Assembly: GCA_002083515.1 (NCBI GenBank) | Contig: LWDN01000091.1 | Coordinates: forward strand, 1 to 50,366 | Source: Proteobacteria bacterium HN_bin10 | GTDB taxonomy: Bacteria > Pseudomonadota > Alphaproteobacteria > Caulobacterales > Aquidulcibacteraceae | DNA length: 50,366 bases | Direction: 5' to 3' | Shown: piece by piece, positions 22,467 through 30,507 of the stretch | How the letters are laid out: each line of letters begins with the position of its first letter | Numbering within the stretch: the first letter of the stretch is position 1 | The notes under the pieces: model-generated | Database searches by the model: none | Told to the model about the DNA's origin: nothing | Seen by the model: the letters and a program-made list of their open reading frames with translations, nothing else | Made by a program: the position numbers and the translations under genes

Positions 22467-24230
22467 GTGAGCGAATCCCTCCCCCCCGGCCTGTTTGGCG
22501 ACGACGCCCCCGGCGGCGGCTATGTCGTTTTGGCTCGGAAATATCGTCCGAGAACCTTCGAGGATTTGATCGGCCAGGAAGCGATGGTGCGGACCATCGC
22601 CCATTCGTTCGCGCTGGGCCGCATCCCGCACGCGACCATGCTTACCGGCGTCCGCGGCGTCGGCAAAACGACCACGGCGCGATTGCTGGCGCGGGCCCTC
22701 AACTACAAACGCGGCGAGATTGACCACCCAAGCGTCGACCTCGATCCGCCGGGCGAGCACTGCCAAGCGATCATGGAAAGCCGCCATCCCGACGTGTTCG
22801 AGATGGACGCCGCCTCCCGCACCGGCATCAACGACATCCGCGAAATCCTGGACAGCGTCCGCTACGCGCCGGTGATGGCGCGCTACAAGATCTACATCAT
22901 CGACGAAGTCCACATGCTCTCGACGCAGGCCTTCAACGGCCTGCTGAAGACGCTGGAAGAGCCGCCGCCGCACGTGAAGTTCATGTTCGCGACCACGGAA
23001 ATCCGCAAAGTGCCGGTGACGGTGCTGTCGCGCTGCCAGCGCTTCGATCTGAAGCGCATCGACAGCGAGCGTTTGGCCGAGCACCTGGGCGCCATCTGCG
23101 CCAAGGAAGGCGTGAAGGTCGATGCCGACGGCCTCACCTTGATCGCGCGCGCAGCGGAGGGCTCGGCACGCGATGGGCTGTCGCTCTTGGATCAGGCTCT
23201 CGTGCAAAAGCCGGGCGCCAGCGTGAGCGCCGCCGATGTGCGCGACATGCTCGGCCTCGCCGATCGCGGCCGGGTGCTCGATCTGTTCGAGGCGATATCC
23301 AAGGGCGACGTAAAAACCGCGCTCACCGAAGCCCGCAGTCAGTATGACAGCGGCGCCGATCCGGCGCTGATCCTGCGCGATCTGCTCGACATCGGCCACG
23401 AAGCGGCGCGCGCACAAGCTTTGGGCGCGGAAGCACGCATCGTCGGCGGCGCCGATTGGGTGACGCGTGTGCGCGGCTTGGCGGCGAGCCTCTCCCCCGC
23501 GCAGCTCTCGCGGCTGTGGCAAATGCTGCTGAAGGCGTTCGAAGAAGCCGGCAAAGCGCCCGATCCGATTGCCGCTGTCGAGATGGCGGTTGTGCGCCTC
23601 TGTGCAGCGCAGAGCTTGCCGCCGCCGGAGGATGCGGCGCGAATGCTGCGCGATGGCGTTTCCTCCGGACCGCCGGCTTCCAGCCGGCAAGATATGGGCC
23701 GGCAAGGCGATCCAAGCGCACCGTTGAACGCGACGCCCCCGGCGACAGCGCCTGCCGGCGAGGGCGCCGGCGATCCATACTTTCGTTCGTTCGCTGACGT
23801 GATGGGGCGGATCAAGTCCGAGAAAGATGTCGAACTCGAAGTAGCGCTGGATCGTCTCAAGGTCGTGCGCTTCGCGCCGCAGGGCGAGCTTGTGTTTGTC
23901 GCCAGTCCCGAGCATCCGCGCGATCTGGTGCGGCGCCTGAAAGCGTTCCTCGAAGAGCACACGCCGTTCGAATGGAGCATTCGTTCAACCTCAGAGGCGC
24001 CGGCGCCGGTGGAAAGCCTGGCGGAGAAGCGCAAGCGCGAGCACGAGCGCCAACTCGAAGACCTGAAGAAGCACCCCTTCGTCGCCGAAGCGCTGAAGCA
24101 TTTCCCCGACGCCAAAATCTCCAAAGTGACAAGCCCCGCCGATACAAGCGCGGCGAGCGGCGATGTGGTGCCGATGCCGGCGCCGAACGCGCCCGCCTCG
24201 CCCGCGCGCAAGAAGGAAGCGGATCGATGA
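22467..24230 (+). CDS. dnaX: DNA polymerase III subunit gamma/tau
   Basis: The clamp-loader ATPase of the replicase, 587 residues with a GTG start. The AAA+ core has KYRPRTFEDLIGQ, Walker A GVRGVGKTTT (residues 61-70), Walker B IIDEVHML, sensor 1 ATTEIRKVP and SRCQRFDL. The zinc-binding cysteines of E. coli DnaX are mostly replaced (only GEHCQAIMESRH remains), as is usual in alphaproteobacteria. A linker near residues 399-420 is encoded partly by a palindromic repeat shared with an intergenic element at 413-435. The C-terminal tau region is charged and ends KKEADR. It overlaps ybaB by four bases (ATGA). The divergent kinase gene starts 111 bases away. Confidence 0.97.
   Translation: MSESLPPGLFGDDAPGGGYVVLARKYRPRTFEDLIGQEAMVRTIAHSFALGRIPHATMLTGVRGVGKTTTARLLARALNYKRGEIDHPSVDLDPPGEHCQAIMESRHPDVFEMDAASRTGINDIREILDSVRYAPVMARYKIYIIDEVHMLSTQAFNGLLKTLEEPPPHVKFMFATTEIRKVPVTVLSRCQRFDLKRIDSERLAEHLGAICAKEGVKVDADGLTLIARAAEGSARDGLSLLDQALVQKPGASVSAADVRDMLGLADRGRVLDLFEAISKGDVKTALTEARSQYDSGADPALILRDLLDIGHEAARAQALGAEARIVGGADWVTRVRGLAASLSPAQLSRLWQMLLKAFEEAGKAPDPIAAVEMAVVRLCAAQSLPPPEDAARMLRDGVSSGPPASSRQDMGRQGDPSAPLNATPPATAPAGEGAGDPYFRSFADVMGRIKSEKDVELEVALDRLKVVRFAPQGELVFVASPEHPRDLVRRLKAFLEEHTPFEWSIRSTSEAPAPVESLAEKRKREHERQLEDLKKHPFVAEALKHFPDAKISKVTSPADTSAASGDVVPMPAPNAPASPARKKEADR
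23667..23714. repeat. Copy of the double-hairpin repeat inside dnaX
   Basis: Bases 23667-23689 (GGACCGCCGGCTTCCAGCCG plus GCA) are an exact reverse complement of 413-435 in the intergenic element near the window start. The stem is GCCGGC with a five-base loop. The following bases (AAGATATGGGCCGGCAAGGC) look like a decayed second half. The sequence is read in frame as GPPASSRQDMGRQGD, in the variable linker of DnaX, where insertion would be tolerated. Confidence 0.75.
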
Positions 24231-24550
24231 AAGACATTTCGCAGATCATGCGTCAGGCCCAGCAGATGCAGGCCAAGATCAACGAGGCGCAGAAGAAGCT
24301 GGAGGCGATGGAGGTCGAGGGCTCGTCCGGCGGCGGCATGGTGCGCTTACGCATCACCGGTAAGAACGCGCTGCTCTCGATCAGCATCGATCCGTCCTTG
24401 ATGGCCGCCGACGAACGCGAGATTCTCGAAGACCTGATCAAGGCCGCCCACGACGACGCCCGCCGCAAACTTGAAGACGCGCAGAATGAAGAGATGAAGG
24501 GCTTGAGCGGCGGATTGGGCATCCTGCCCGGCTTCAAGATGCCATTCTAG
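24227..24550 (+). CDS. YbaB/EbfC family nucleoid-associated protein
   Basis: A 107-residue DNA-binding protein of the YbaB/EbfC family, dimeric with a tweezer-like shape by family structures. The helix at the start (MKDISQIMRQAQQMQAKINE) is followed by the strand region GSSGGGMVRLRITGKNALLS with its DPSLMAADEREILEDLIKAA helix and the Gly-rich, hydrophobic tail GILPGFKMPF. It is coupled to dnaX by a four-base overlap, the usual dnaX-ybaB-recR order. Here recR follows after one opposite-strand gene, so the operon is broken. Confidence 0.96.
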   Translation: MKDISQIMRQAQQMQAKINEAQKKLEAMEVEGSSGGGMVRLRITGKNALLSISIDPSLMAADEREILEDLIKAAHDDARRKLEDAQNEEMKGLSGGLGILPGFKMPF

Positions 24551-24942
24551 CTGATCGGCGTGTATCGGCTCAGCACAGCGCTTGCAGACATTTCCGGATA
24601 GTTCGTGTTCTCAGCCGTCCAGAACCACATCAACTTCCCCGCCTGCGGAAACACGCCGACGGTGCCGCCATTGACGCAGTGTGGGCCGTAGGTGATGTGC
24701 TCACGGAAAAACGAAACGCCGCCGCGTCGTCCCTCCGAACGCAATTCTCCGCCACACTGAAGGGAGGGATAATCTATGAGGGCGGAGCCATCGGGCCTAA
24801 AGGTAACGACCACGTCCCAGGTTTGGGTTGGTTCGTTCTGCAATCCAAGTCCTGACCAACGGCCCGACATTGATTGCTGCGCATGCGCTGGCGCAACCGA
24901 CAACAATCCTAGCATGAATAGCGCCGCCACAATCCGTTTCAT
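24547..24942 (-). CDS. Small exported protein of unknown function (131 aa)
   Basis: A signal peptide is clear (KRIVAALFMLGLLSVAPAHA, then QQSMSGRWSG). The mature part of about 110 residues is beta-rich with a Cys pair candidate (LQCGGELRSEG and YGPHCVNGGT). GRWSG near the start, VVVTFRPDGSALIDYPSLQC and GKLMWFWTAE give it the look of a small calycin/META-like sheet protein, but I cannot name the domain. The gene interrupts the ybaB-recR pair on the opposite strand, and its stop codon overlaps the ybaB stop. That position suggests insertion of a foreign or mobile cargo gene, though composition does not obviously differ. Confidence 0.8.
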   Translation of the reverse strand: MKRIVAALFMLGLLSVAPAHAQQSMSGRWSGLGLQNEPTQTWDVVVTFRPDGSALIDYPSLQCGGELRSEGRRGGVSFFREHITYGPHCVNGGTVGVFPQAGKLMWFWTAENTNYPEMSASAVLSRYTPIS

Positions 24943-25005
24943 GGTCTCCTCCCGGCCCTGTTAGCCAGCATAACAATGCGGCAGAATCCCAGCTAAGGTG
25001 ACCCG

Positions 25006-25617
25006 ATGCGCACTAAATCCATCACCGCCGCGCCTGAGATCGAGGCGCTTATTTCGCTGCTGGCGAAAGTGCCGGGGCTTGGGCCGCGGTCGGCGCGGCG
25101 TGCGGCTTTGCAGCTTCTGAAGAAGAAGGATCAGCTCATGACGCCGCTCGCAGCGGCGTTAGCGCTTGCGGCGGAAAAAGTGCGTGCGTGTTCGAATTGC
25201 GGCGCGCTCGACACGCAAGACCCGTGCGCATTGTGCTCGGCGCACGATCGCGATGACGGCCTCATCTGCGTTGTCGCCGAGGTCGGCGATGTGTGGGCGC
25301 TCGAGCGCGCCGGCGCCTTCAAGGGCCGCTACCATGTGCTTGGCGGCGTGCTCTCGGCGCTCGATGGCGTGCGGCCTGACGATCTCCGCATCGCCAAGCT
25401 CCTAGAGCGCGCTAGCGCGCCGGGCGTGCGCGAAGTGATCCTGGCGCTCTCGGCCACTGTCGATGGGCAAACCACCGCCCACTATCTGGCCGAACGCTTG
25501 GCGCCGCTCAATCTCACCGTCAGCCGGCTCTCGCACGGCGTGCCGGTGGGCGGCGAACTCGACCTCCTCGACGATGGCACCTTGTTCGCGGCGCTGCAGA
25601 GTCGCCGGCCGTCCTGA
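25006..25617 (+). CDS. recR: Recombination mediator RecR
   Basis: With RecF and RecO, RecR loads RecA at single-stranded gaps during repair. The 203 residues include the HhH region (LLAKVPGLGPRSARRAALQL), the four-Cys zinc site (CSNCGALDTQDPCALC) and the Toprim domain (LICVVAEVGDVWALERAGAF, then YHVLGGVLSALDGVRPDD), ending with RLSHGVPVGGELDLLDDGTL. All conserved residues are there. It lies 63 bases past an opposite-strand gene that separates it from its usual partner ybaB, so it needs its own promoter. Confidence 0.97.
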   Translation: MRTKSITAAPEIEALISLLAKVPGLGPRSARRAALQLLKKKDQLMTPLAAALALAAEKVRACSNCGALDTQDPCALCSAHDRDDGLICVVAEVGDVWALERAGAFKGRYHVLGGVLSALDGVRPDDLRIAKLLERASAPGVREVILALSATVDGQTTAHYLAERLAPLNLTVSRLSHGVPVGGELDLLDDGTLFAALQSRRPS

Positions 25618-25677
25618 AATATTCCCTCTGGAAGTCAGATTATTTCTGGCCATAACTCCCGTTCGGGAGGATCACAC

Positions 25678-26079
25678 ATGGGCTTTCTTGACCGCTTCTC
25701 GGCGCCGCTCTTGAGCGTGCTTCGCATCGTCAGCGCGTTGCTGTTCATCGCGCACGGCACCGCCAAACTGTTTCAATTTCCGGCCACCGAGATGTTCGCA
25801 CAAGCGCCGCCAGTCGGCGATCTGATGTGGATCGCAGGGGTGCTGGAAGCCGGCGGCGGCGCGCTGTTGCTGCTTGGCCTCTTCACCCGCCCCGTGGCGT
25901 TCGTGCTCTCGGGCATGATGGCCGTGGCCTATTGGATGGCGCACTTCCCGCAATCGCCCTATCCGATCCAAAACGGCGGCGATGCGGCGATCCTGTTCTG
26001 CTTCGTCTTCCTCTACATCGCCGCGGCCGGCGGCGGCGCGTGGAGCGCGGACAAGCTGCTGTTCAAGTCCAAGACCTGA
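25678..26079 (+). CDS. DoxX-family membrane protein
   Basis: A 133-residue protein with four membrane helices, the DoxX layout: RIVSALLFIAHGTAKLFQFP, then IAGVLEAGGGALLLLGLFTR, AFVLSGMMAVAYWMAHFP and AILFCFVFLYIAAAGGGAWS. The HGxxK motif in helix one and the GGGALLLLGLFTRP motif are characteristic. Family members are linked to redox stress and quinone-type reactions, but the role here is unknown. The ribosome-binding sequence GGGAGG (25665-25670) lies mostly in the stem of a small hairpin (CTCCC-GTTC-GGGAG at 25656-25669), which may limit initiation. Confidence 0.92.
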   Translation: MGFLDRFSAPLLSVLRIVSALLFIAHGTAKLFQFPATEMFAQAPPVGDLMWIAGVLEAGGGALLLLGLFTRPVAFVLSGMMAVAYWMAHFPQSPYPIQNGGDAAILFCFVFLYIAAAGGGAWSADKLLFKSKT

Positions 26080-26080
26080 A

Positions 26081-26353
26081 CTACTCGGAGCGGTGCTCCA
26101 GGCACCAGGTGCGCGCGCGCGTGACCCGTGGGTCCATCAGGCCTTCGCTGCGCATGCGGTCGAGAGCGGCCTGATATTCCTCGTAGGTGAGCGAGCGTGT
26201 GATCCGCTCCCACGTGCAGACGCACTCCGGATTTTCCGGCGGACAGGAGCGCTCGAAATTCGCGCGCGCTTCCTGCGGATAGGGATTAGGCGCGGGTTCT
26301 CCGCACGCCGCCAAAACAGTGAGGCCCACAAGGGCCGCGAAAGCCCAGCGCAT
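26081..26353 (-). CDS. Small putative lipoprotein (90 aa), paralogue of the next gene
   Basis: A lipoprotein signal (RWAFAALVGLTVLAACGEPA; lipobox LAAC) precedes a mature region of about 70 residues with three cysteines: the sequence NFERSC, the adjacent pair in CVCTWERI and the C-terminal WCLEHRSE. The pattern NF-x4-C, CxCxWERI and a Cys near the end is shared with the gene at 26455-26775, so the two are tandem duplicates in the same orientation. Disulfides among the Cys are plausible in the periplasm. Function is unknown. The stop lies two bases from the doxX stop, on the opposite strand. Confidence 0.75.
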   Translation of the reverse strand: MRWAFAALVGLTVLAACGEPAPNPYPQEARANFERSCPPENPECVCTWERITRSLTYEEYQAALDRMRSEGLMDPRVTRARTWCLEHRSE

Positions 26354-26454
26354 CGCTCAATCTCCCGGCTCGGCAAAGTTTGCCGCGCAACGCAACCAGT
26401 ATGCGCACAACAGCGTTAAGATTGAACAGCGCGAACGTCGTTAAAGCGGGCGCC

Positions 26455-26775
26455 TCAGGGCTCGGGAACCGCCGCATCCGCGCCGGGTTCGACTTGCGGC
26501 GCCAGACCGGCGTTGCACGCCTCGACGTAGCCGGCGATCTGCGCGGTAAGCGGATGCGCGTCGCGCTGCGGCCCGGGCAGGCGCTCGAGCGCGGTGAAGT
26601 CGCCGGGCGGAATTTCCGTTTCGATGCGGTCCCAGACGCAGGTGCACAAGGCGCCGGCTGAGCCCTGCGCTTCGCACGCCGTCACGAAATTGCGCTCCAC
26701 ATCGGGCGCATAGGTCGCCGGCTGCGGCGTGCAAGCGACAAGTGCGAAGGCGGCGAAGACAAACCCAAGACGCAT
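26455..26775 (-). CDS. Small putative lipoprotein (106 aa), paralogue of the previous gene
   Basis: Lipoprotein signal RLGFVFAAFALVACTPQPAT (lipobox LVAC) and a mature domain resembling that of the gene at 26081-26353. They share YAPDVERNFVTAC, then a CTCVWDRIETEI block and the FTALERL helix, and a late Cys (YVEACNAGL). The C-terminal tail is acidic and proline-rich (QVEPGADAAVPEP). The two genes are 101 bases apart in the same direction. They probably arose by duplication and may be surface or periplasmic partners. No known domain is recognised; the CxC-W-R pattern resembles small periplasmic redox or metal-binding proteins, but this is speculation. Confidence 0.75.
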   Translation of the reverse strand: MRLGFVFAAFALVACTPQPATYAPDVERNFVTACEAQGSAGALCTCVWDRIETEIPPGDFTALERLPGPQRDAHPLTAQIAGYVEACNAGLAPQVEPGADAAVPEP

Positions 26776-26807
26776 GACGACTCCCGTTCGCGATAATCTG
26801 CTTAGCG

Positions 26808-28427
26808 TTAGTTGACGCCCTCTTCCAGCAATCTCCGCCCGATCACCATCGCCTGAATTTCACCCGCGCCTTCGAAGATGTTGAGAATGCGCGCATCGGC
26901 CAGCACCCGGCTGATCGGATATTCGATCGCGAAGCCATTGCCGCCATGAATCTGTAATGCGTTATCCGCCGCCGCCCAGGCCACGCGCGCGGCCAAGAGC
27001 TTCGCCATGCCAGCTTCGAGATCGCAGCGTTTGCCGCTGTCTTTGCGGCGCGCGGCGAAATAGGTGATCTGGCGCGCCGCCATCACCTCGGCCGCGATCA
27101 TCACCAGCTTGTTGGACACACGCGGGAAGTGGAAAATTTCCTGACCGAACTGCTTGCGCTCGATCGCATACTTCAATCCCAACTCTAGCGCGCTCTGCGC
27201 CACCCCGACTGCGCGCGCCGCCGTCTGGATGCGCGCGCTCTCGAACGTCGCCATCAGCTGCTTGAAGCCCTGGCCTTCGACGCCGCCCAAGAGATTGGCC
27301 GCCGGCACTTTGAAGCCGTCGAACCCGATCTCGTACTCCTTCATGCCGCGATAGCCGATCACCTCGATCTCGCCCCCGCTCATGCCGGGCGTCGGAAACG
27401 GATCGGCGTCGTCGCCGCGCTGCTTCGGCGCGAGCAGCATGGAGAGCCCGTCGAAGCCGGTGGTGTTGGGATCGGTGCGCACCAGCAGCGTCATCACGTC
27501 GGCGCGCGCCGCGTGGGTGATCCAGGTCTTGGCGCCAGTGACGACATAATGATCGCCATCCTTTACCGCCCGCGTGCGTAGCGAGCCAAGATCGCTGCCG
27601 GTATTGGGCTCCGTGAACACCGCAGTCGGCAGAACTTCGGCGCTGGCAATTTTCGGCAACCATTCGGCCTTTTGCGCCGCCGTGCCGCCGATGAGGATCA
27701 ACTCCGCCGCGATCTCGCTGCGCGTGCCCAGAGAACCGGTGCCGATCCACGCGCGCGACAATTCTTCCGACACCACGCACATCGAAGTCTTGCCGAGGCC
27801 TGAACCGCCATACTCTTCCGGGATGGTCAGCCCGAAGACGCCGAGCGCACCCATCTCCTCGACGATGTTCATCGGGATGAATTCGTCTCGGCAGTGCCAG
27901 CCGTGCGCATGCGGCACGATTTTGTCGTCGGCGAACTTGCGGAACTGATCGCGGATCAGCTCGAAGTCCGCATCCAGGTTGGTGTTCTCGAAGGTCGCGC
28001 GCCCTTGCGCATCGTGCAGCAACGCCGCGAGACGCGTTTTCTCCGCTTGCGTGACGCGCAAAGCCACGACCGGCGCTTCGATGCCAAAATCTGACGGACG
28101 GATGGTCTCGACCTGCGTCATCGGCACGCCGCCGGCCAGTTGCGCCGAATACTCGGCGGTGAGAAGTCGCGCCAACAGCCGCTCGGTCTCGCCGAATTTG
28201 CCGGCCTCGCTCAGCGCGCGGGCCCAATCGCGCACTTCGCGTAGCGTCTCCGCGTAGGTCGCAACCCAGGCGAGGCCGTGCACCACGTGCTGCTCGCGAT
28301 CGAGCGCCTTGCGGTCGAGCTTGCCGTCGCGGCTGACCAGCGGCCGCACCGCGGCGCGCGCCGCATCGGCATAGGCGCCGGCCACAGCCGCAGCGTTCTC
28401 AAGATCACGGATCAGTTCGGCGCTCAT
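26808..28427 (-). CDS. mcd: (2S)-methylsuccinyl-CoA dehydrogenase
   Basis: An FAD acyl-CoA dehydrogenase with an N-terminal extension, 539 residues, matching the length and layout of the ethylmalonyl-CoA pathway enzyme that oxidises methylsuccinyl-CoA to mesaconyl-CoA. Residues 1-140 are the extension. The ACAD core begins near 145 (LDADFELIRDQFRKFADDKI). Diagnostic stretches are PTAVFTEPNTGSDLGSLRTR (signature 1), GAKTWITHAARADVM, EIEVIGYRGMKEYEIGFDGF and ALQIHGGNGFAIEYPISRVL (signature 2). Assignment over a general acyl-CoA dehydrogenase rests on the extension and on crotonyl-CoA carboxylase/reductase and ethylmalonyl-CoA mutase in the same window. The tandem lipoproteins lie downstream; the link looks accidental. 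Confidence 0.86.
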   Translation of the reverse strand: MSAELIRDLENAAAVAGAYADAARAAVRPLVSRDGKLDRKALDREQHVVHGLAWVATYAETLREVRDWARALSEAGKFGETERLLARLLTAEYSAQLAGGVPMTQVETIRPSDFGIEAPVVALRVTQAEKTRLAALLHDAQGRATFENTNLDADFELIRDQFRKFADDKIVPHAHGWHCRDEFIPMNIVEEMGALGVFGLTIPEEYGGSGLGKTSMCVVSEELSRAWIGTGSLGTRSEIAAELILIGGTAAQKAEWLPKIASAEVLPTAVFTEPNTGSDLGSLRTRAVKDGDHYVVTGAKTWITHAARADVMTLLVRTDPNTTGFDGLSMLLAPKQRGDDADPFPTPGMSGGEIEVIGYRGMKEYEIGFDGFKVPAANLLGGVEGQGFKQLMATFESARIQTAARAVGVAQSALELGLKYAIERKQFGQEIFHFPRVSNKLVMIAAEVMAARQITYFAARRKDSGKRCDLEAGMAKLLAARVAWAAADNALQIHGGNGFAIEYPISRVLADARILNIFEGAGEIQAMVIGRRLLEEGVN

Positions 28428-28501
28428 TCGTCCCTCGTTCGAGTCGCGCCACTAAAGCCCGCTTCTCGCAGTTGCGAAAGGGGCGACGCTACGCGAAGCG
28501 G

Positions 28502-29191
28502 CTAGACGACGGCGCCAAACAGGGCCCCAGCCGCCGCCGTGATCGCCATCGCCACCGCCCCCCAAAAGACGACACGAGCCGTCGGCTTCCACGGCTCTGC
28601 GCCGGACATCCGCGCGCTCCAGACGCCCAGCAGCGCCAGGAAGGCGAGCGAAGCGGCCGGCGAGGCCCAGCCCAGCCACGCCAGCGGTGCGGCGGCGGCG
28701 ACACCGAGCGGCAGCGCGGCTCCCGCCGCGAACGACGCCGCCGAGGCGGCGGCCGCCTGGATCGGGCGGGCGCGCGCGGTGTGCGAAATGCCTAGCTCGT
28801 CGCGCGCATGCGCGGCGAGCGCATCCTTGGCGGTCATTTGCATCGCGACTTGGCGCGCCAAGGCCGGCTCGACGCCGCGCCCCACATAAATGTTGGTCAA
28901 CTCCTCCAATTCGAACTCGGGCGTCTCGGCGAGTTCGCGCTTCTCGCGGGCGAGATCGGATCGCTCGCTATCCGATTGCGAACTCACCGACACATATTCC
29001 CCAGCCGCCATCGACATGGCGCCGGCGACGAGCCCCGCGACACCCGCCAGCAGAATCTCGCTGCGACCCGCCGAAGCGGCGGCGACGCCTGCGATCAGAC
29101 TCGCGGTCGAGACGATGCCGTCATTGGCGCCGAGCACGGCCGCCCGCAGCCAGCCAATGCGATCGACGACGTGGCGTTCAAAGTGGGGCAT
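28502..29191 (-). CDS. VIT1/CCC1-type metal transporter
   Basis: A 229-residue membrane protein of the VIT1/CCC1 family, which moves iron or manganese. RAAVLGANDGIVSTASLIAG in the first helix is the family signature, followed by AGLVAGAMSMAAGEYVSVSS in the second. The soluble loop contains acidic residues (REKRELAETPEFELEELTNI) that in relatives bind metal. A C-terminal block of three helices (PLGVAAAAPLAWLGW and beyond) completes the expected five. It stands alone in the run of minus-strand genes. Direction of transport cannot be read from sequence. Confidence 0.9.
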   Translation of the reverse strand: MPHFERHVVDRIGWLRAAVLGANDGIVSTASLIAGVAAASAGRSEILLAGVAGLVAGAMSMAAGEYVSVSSQSDSERSDLAREKRELAETPEFELEELTNIYVGRGVEPALARQVAMQMTAKDALAAHARDELGISHTARARPIQAAAASAASFAAGAALPLGVAAAAPLAWLGWASPAASLAFLALLGVWSARMSGAEPWKPTARVVFWGAVAMAITAAAGALFGAVV

Positions 29192-29224
29192 TGGGGCCCT
29201 TTGTGGCTCTAACGAAATCTTGGG

Positions 29225-30283
29225 TTAACTCATCCACCGCAACACCGTCGGCTCGATGGGATTGACGAAGGCGCGTTTCTCTTCGCGGCTCTTGGTCCAT
29301 TCCCGCTTGAGCTTCAGGTACCATTTCGCCTGCACGTCGATGTCGTCGATCCACAGCATGGATGAGGTGTATTTGAGCCCGCTGTTCTGCAGATCGACCA
29401 TGCGGCCGTCCTGATCGAGAAACTCGCGCCCGGCCGGGATAAGGATCGGCTTGATCAGATCGAGCAGCGGCGCATTGCGCCAATAGGTGAGCTGGGTGAT
29501 GCGGGTGGAGGTCTCGTTCTCGGGCGTGAGGCAGGTGAGCGTGAACAGGCGCGCAGAGGCGTTCTCGACCACTTCCCAGCGATAGCCCGGCAACATGAAA
29601 CAGATCTCTGTCGTCACGTCGCCGCCGAACAGGATGCGATAGGGAAGCGAATTGCCGCTCGGCGCGTGCCGCTCGATCGCCCAGCCGCGCTCGCGGGGTA
29701 CAAAGCGCTTCTGCTTCAGCTTTTTCCCCGTGCTCGGCGGGCGCCACCACCATTGATTGTGCACGTACGGCACGTGCGCCGGGTCCATCAGCCCGACGAC
29801 GGCATTGTCCATGGTGGCGGCGAAGATACGATGGATGACGAATTTCGGCTCGCGGAAATCGCCGAGATCGAACGCGGGCGGCGGCGGGGTCTCTTCATCA
29901 GCCCTCGCATCGGCCGCGACGAAAATAAAAACGATCCCGTTGGCCTCATGCGTCGGGAAGTGACGCACGCGAATGCGGTTGGCCTCGTAGGGCTGGCCTT
30001 CGACCAAAGACGGAATCTGCTTGCAGACGCCATCGGCCGCGCCGAACCGCCAGCCGTGATACGGACACTCGACCGTTTGCACGCCATTGGTATCGGTAAT
30101 TCGCCCGGCCGAGAGCGGCACGGCGCGGTGCGGGCAGATATCGCGCAACGCAAACGCGCGCCCCTCTTCGTCGCGCCCCAGCACCACCGGCTCGCCCAGA
30201 ATTTCGCGGCGGAACATCTGTCCGCGCTTCAGCTCGCGCGCCGTCGCGGCGAAGTACCAAATATCCCGAAGCAGCTCGCTCAT
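29225..30283 (-). CDS. Rieske non-heme iron oxygenase, alpha subunit
   Basis: A 352-residue ring-hydroxylating-type oxygenase. The Rieske cluster is CPHRAVPL (C-x-H) and CPYHGWRF (C-x2-H) near residues 48-75. The catalytic domain has the NAVVGLMDPAHVPYVH motif that carries the mononuclear iron ligands (Asp/His/His pattern). It is similar in length to demethylase/oxidase types such as vanillate demethylase or pheophorbide a oxygenase. The substrate cannot be told; no reductase or ferredoxin gene is adjacent. A 75-residue membrane protein precedes it with a four-base overlap (ATGA) and may be its partner. The start is chosen at 30283 for MSELLRDIWYFAATAREL. Confidence 0.88.
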   Translation of the reverse strand: MSELLRDIWYFAATARELKRGQMFRREILGEPVVLGRDEEGRAFALRDICPHRAVPLSAGRITDTNGVQTVECPYHGWRFGAADGVCKQIPSLVEGQPYEANRIRVRHFPTHEANGIVFIFVAADARADEETPPPPAFDLGDFREPKFVIHRIFAATMDNAVVGLMDPAHVPYVHNQWWWRPPSTGKKLKQKRFVPRERGWAIERHAPSGNSLPYRILFGGDVTTEICFMLPGYRWEVVENASARLFTLTCLTPENETSTRITQLTYWRNAPLLDLIKPILIPAGREFLDQDGRMVDLQNSGLKYTSSMLWIDDIDVQAKWYLKLKREWTKSREEKRAFVNPIEPTVLRWMS

Positions 30284-30507
30284 CGTTGCGCCAGATACAG
30301 GATCATCGGTACGCCGACAAAGCCCACCGCCGCCGATGCGACGATGCCGCACACGCAGAGCGCCGCAAGCACCCAGCGGCGGCGACGCATTTCGGGCGGA
30401 CGCGCCTTGTTCATCGCCCCGCCGGCGAAAAACAGGAAACCCAGCGACCCGGCCACGATGCCGGCCACCGCCAGCATGTAGAGCAAGGTCTGGGCGAGCA
30501 ATATCAC
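30280..30507 (-). CDS. Small membrane protein coupled to the Rieske oxygenase
   Basis: A 75-residue protein with two hydrophobic helices (LAQTLLYMLAVAGIVAGSLG and WVLAALCVCGIVASAAVGFV) separated by a basic stretch, RPPEMRRRRW. The stop overlaps the oxygenase ATG by four bases, so the pair are translated together. It could anchor the oxygenase to the membrane or aid electron delivery; this is inference from coupling only. The palindromic repeat at 30507-30560 touches its 5' end, so its ribosome-binding region is close to a strong hairpin. Confidence 0.72.
   Translation of the reverse strand: MILLAQTLLYMLAVAGIVAGSLGFLFFAGGAMNKARPPEMRRRRWVLAALCVCGIVASAAVGFVGVPMILYLAQR

Noticed and set aside
22356..23960. 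Upstream part of the long minus-strand frame of the kinase
   Set aside because: It is antisense to dnaX. The kinase has a good ATG with AAAAGG at 22355, so the extension is noise.
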